From Hyphomicrobiales bacterium (GTDB lineage Bacteria > Pseudomonadota > Alphaproteobacteria > Rhizobiales > Afifellaceae): DNA of 7,634 bases. Positions 7,274-7,634 of the stretch are shown in pieces. The stretch lies in NCBI GenBank assembly GCA_013812985.1, contig JACCSN010000639.1, forward strand, positions 1 through 7,634, in the 5' to 3' direction. The notes under the pieces are model-generated. The model was not told where the DNA came from. It saw only the letters and a list, made by a program, of their open reading frames with translations, and did not search any database. Position 1 is the stretch's first letter. Every line of letters begins with the position of its first letter. The position numbers and the translations under genes were made by a program.

Positions 7274-7634
7274 ATGGCTGCGGACATACTTGTCGTCGAC
7301 GATGAAGCCGATATCCGGGAAATCGTGGCGGGCATTCTCGACGACGAAGGTTTTGGCACGCGCATGGCGAGCGACAGCGACGGAGCGCTCGCCGCGATCA
7401 CGGCCAGACGCCCGAGCCTGATCTTCCTTGACATCTGGCTGCAGGGCAGCCGGCTCGACGGGCTGGCGCTCCTGGACGAGATCAGCTCCCAGCATCCCGA
7501 CCTGCCGGTGGTGATCATCTCCGGCCACGGCAACGTCGAAACCGCCGTCTCCGCCATCAAGCGAGGCGCCTATGATTACATCGAGAAGCCGTTCAAGGCG
7601 GATCGGCTCGTGCTTGTCGCCGAACGGGCGCTGG
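7274..7634 (+). CDS. ntrX: Response regulator NtrX (5' part; runs off the window)
   Basis: The first 120 codons of NtrX are present and the gene continues past the right edge. The visible part is a full receiver domain with acidic D9, D10 and E11 (ILVVDDEADIRE), phospho-acceptor D53 in the NtrX-typical FLDIWLQGSRLDGL stretch (51-64), S83 (IISGHGNVETAVSAIKRGAYDYIEKPF) and K105. NtrX normally continues with an AAA+ domain and a Fis-type DNA-binding domain, which cannot be checked here. Whether this copy keeps GAFTGA, which many alphaproteobacterial NtrX proteins lack, is therefore unknown. The ATG lies 3 bases after the ntrY TAA, with GGAG at 7258-7261 as a somewhat distant ribosome site (12 bases). 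It forms a kinase-regulator pair with ntrY. Confidence 0.95.
   Translation, partial: MAADILVVDDEADIREIVAGILDDEGFGTRMASDSDGALAAITARRPSLIFLDIWLQGSRLDGLALLDEISSQHPDLPVVIISGHGNVETAVSAIKRGAYDYIEKPFKADRLVLVAERAL

Noticed and set aside
5978..7528. Long open frame on the minus strand opposite ntrY and the start of ntrX
   Set aside because: Stop-free antisense frames are expected from strong GC bias at third codon positions. The sense strand encodes fully recognisable NtrY and NtrX, and the antisense product has no recognisable motif.

Overview
The window is chromosomal core DNA from an alphaproteobacterium, most likely of the Hyphomicrobiales (Rhizobiales) type. Four things support this. GC content is high, with strong G/C preference at third codon positions. 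IspD and IspF are fused in one bifunctional gene. A NifR3-type dusB stands directly in front of ntrB. The order dusB-ntrB-ntrC-ntrY-ntrX is the conserved alphaproteobacterial nitrogen-control cluster. The genus cannot be fixed from the sequence alone.

Layout. On the minus strand at the left edge is ispDF (isoprenoid precursor synthesis). Its stop codon overlaps the start of a further minus-strand gene, of which only six codons are visible. A short divergent intergenic region (about 1209-1321) separates ispDF from the plus-strand cluster. That cluster runs dusB (tRNA dihydrouridine synthase), ntrB (cytosolic nitrogen sensor kinase), ntrC (sigma-54-dependent response regulator), a 101-base gap, ntrY (membrane-bound sensor kinase), and ntrX (response regulator, cut by the right edge after 120 codons). 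dusB/ntrB and ntrB/ntrC each overlap by 4 bases (ATGA), which suggests translational coupling. The ntrC-ntrY gap is the only real break in the plus-strand cluster and holds a weak candidate promoter.

How the genes work together. By family knowledge, NtrB phosphorylates or dephosphorylates NtrC according to nitrogen status signalled through PII. NtrC-P then activates sigma-54 promoters of nitrogen assimilation genes. NtrY/NtrX is a second, paralogous pair, with a transmembrane sensor carrying HAMP and PAS domains, linked to nitrogen, redox and envelope control in alphaproteobacteria. All key catalytic and phosphorylation residues are present in the parts visible. ispDF and dusB are housekeeping neighbours.

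I see no mobile element, CRISPR array, RNA gene or evident previously undescribed system. The points worth a second look are modest: start-site questions for dusB and ntrY, a near-miss sigma-54-like element and candidate promoter before ntrY, a long G tract inside ntrY, and the ATGA coupling.
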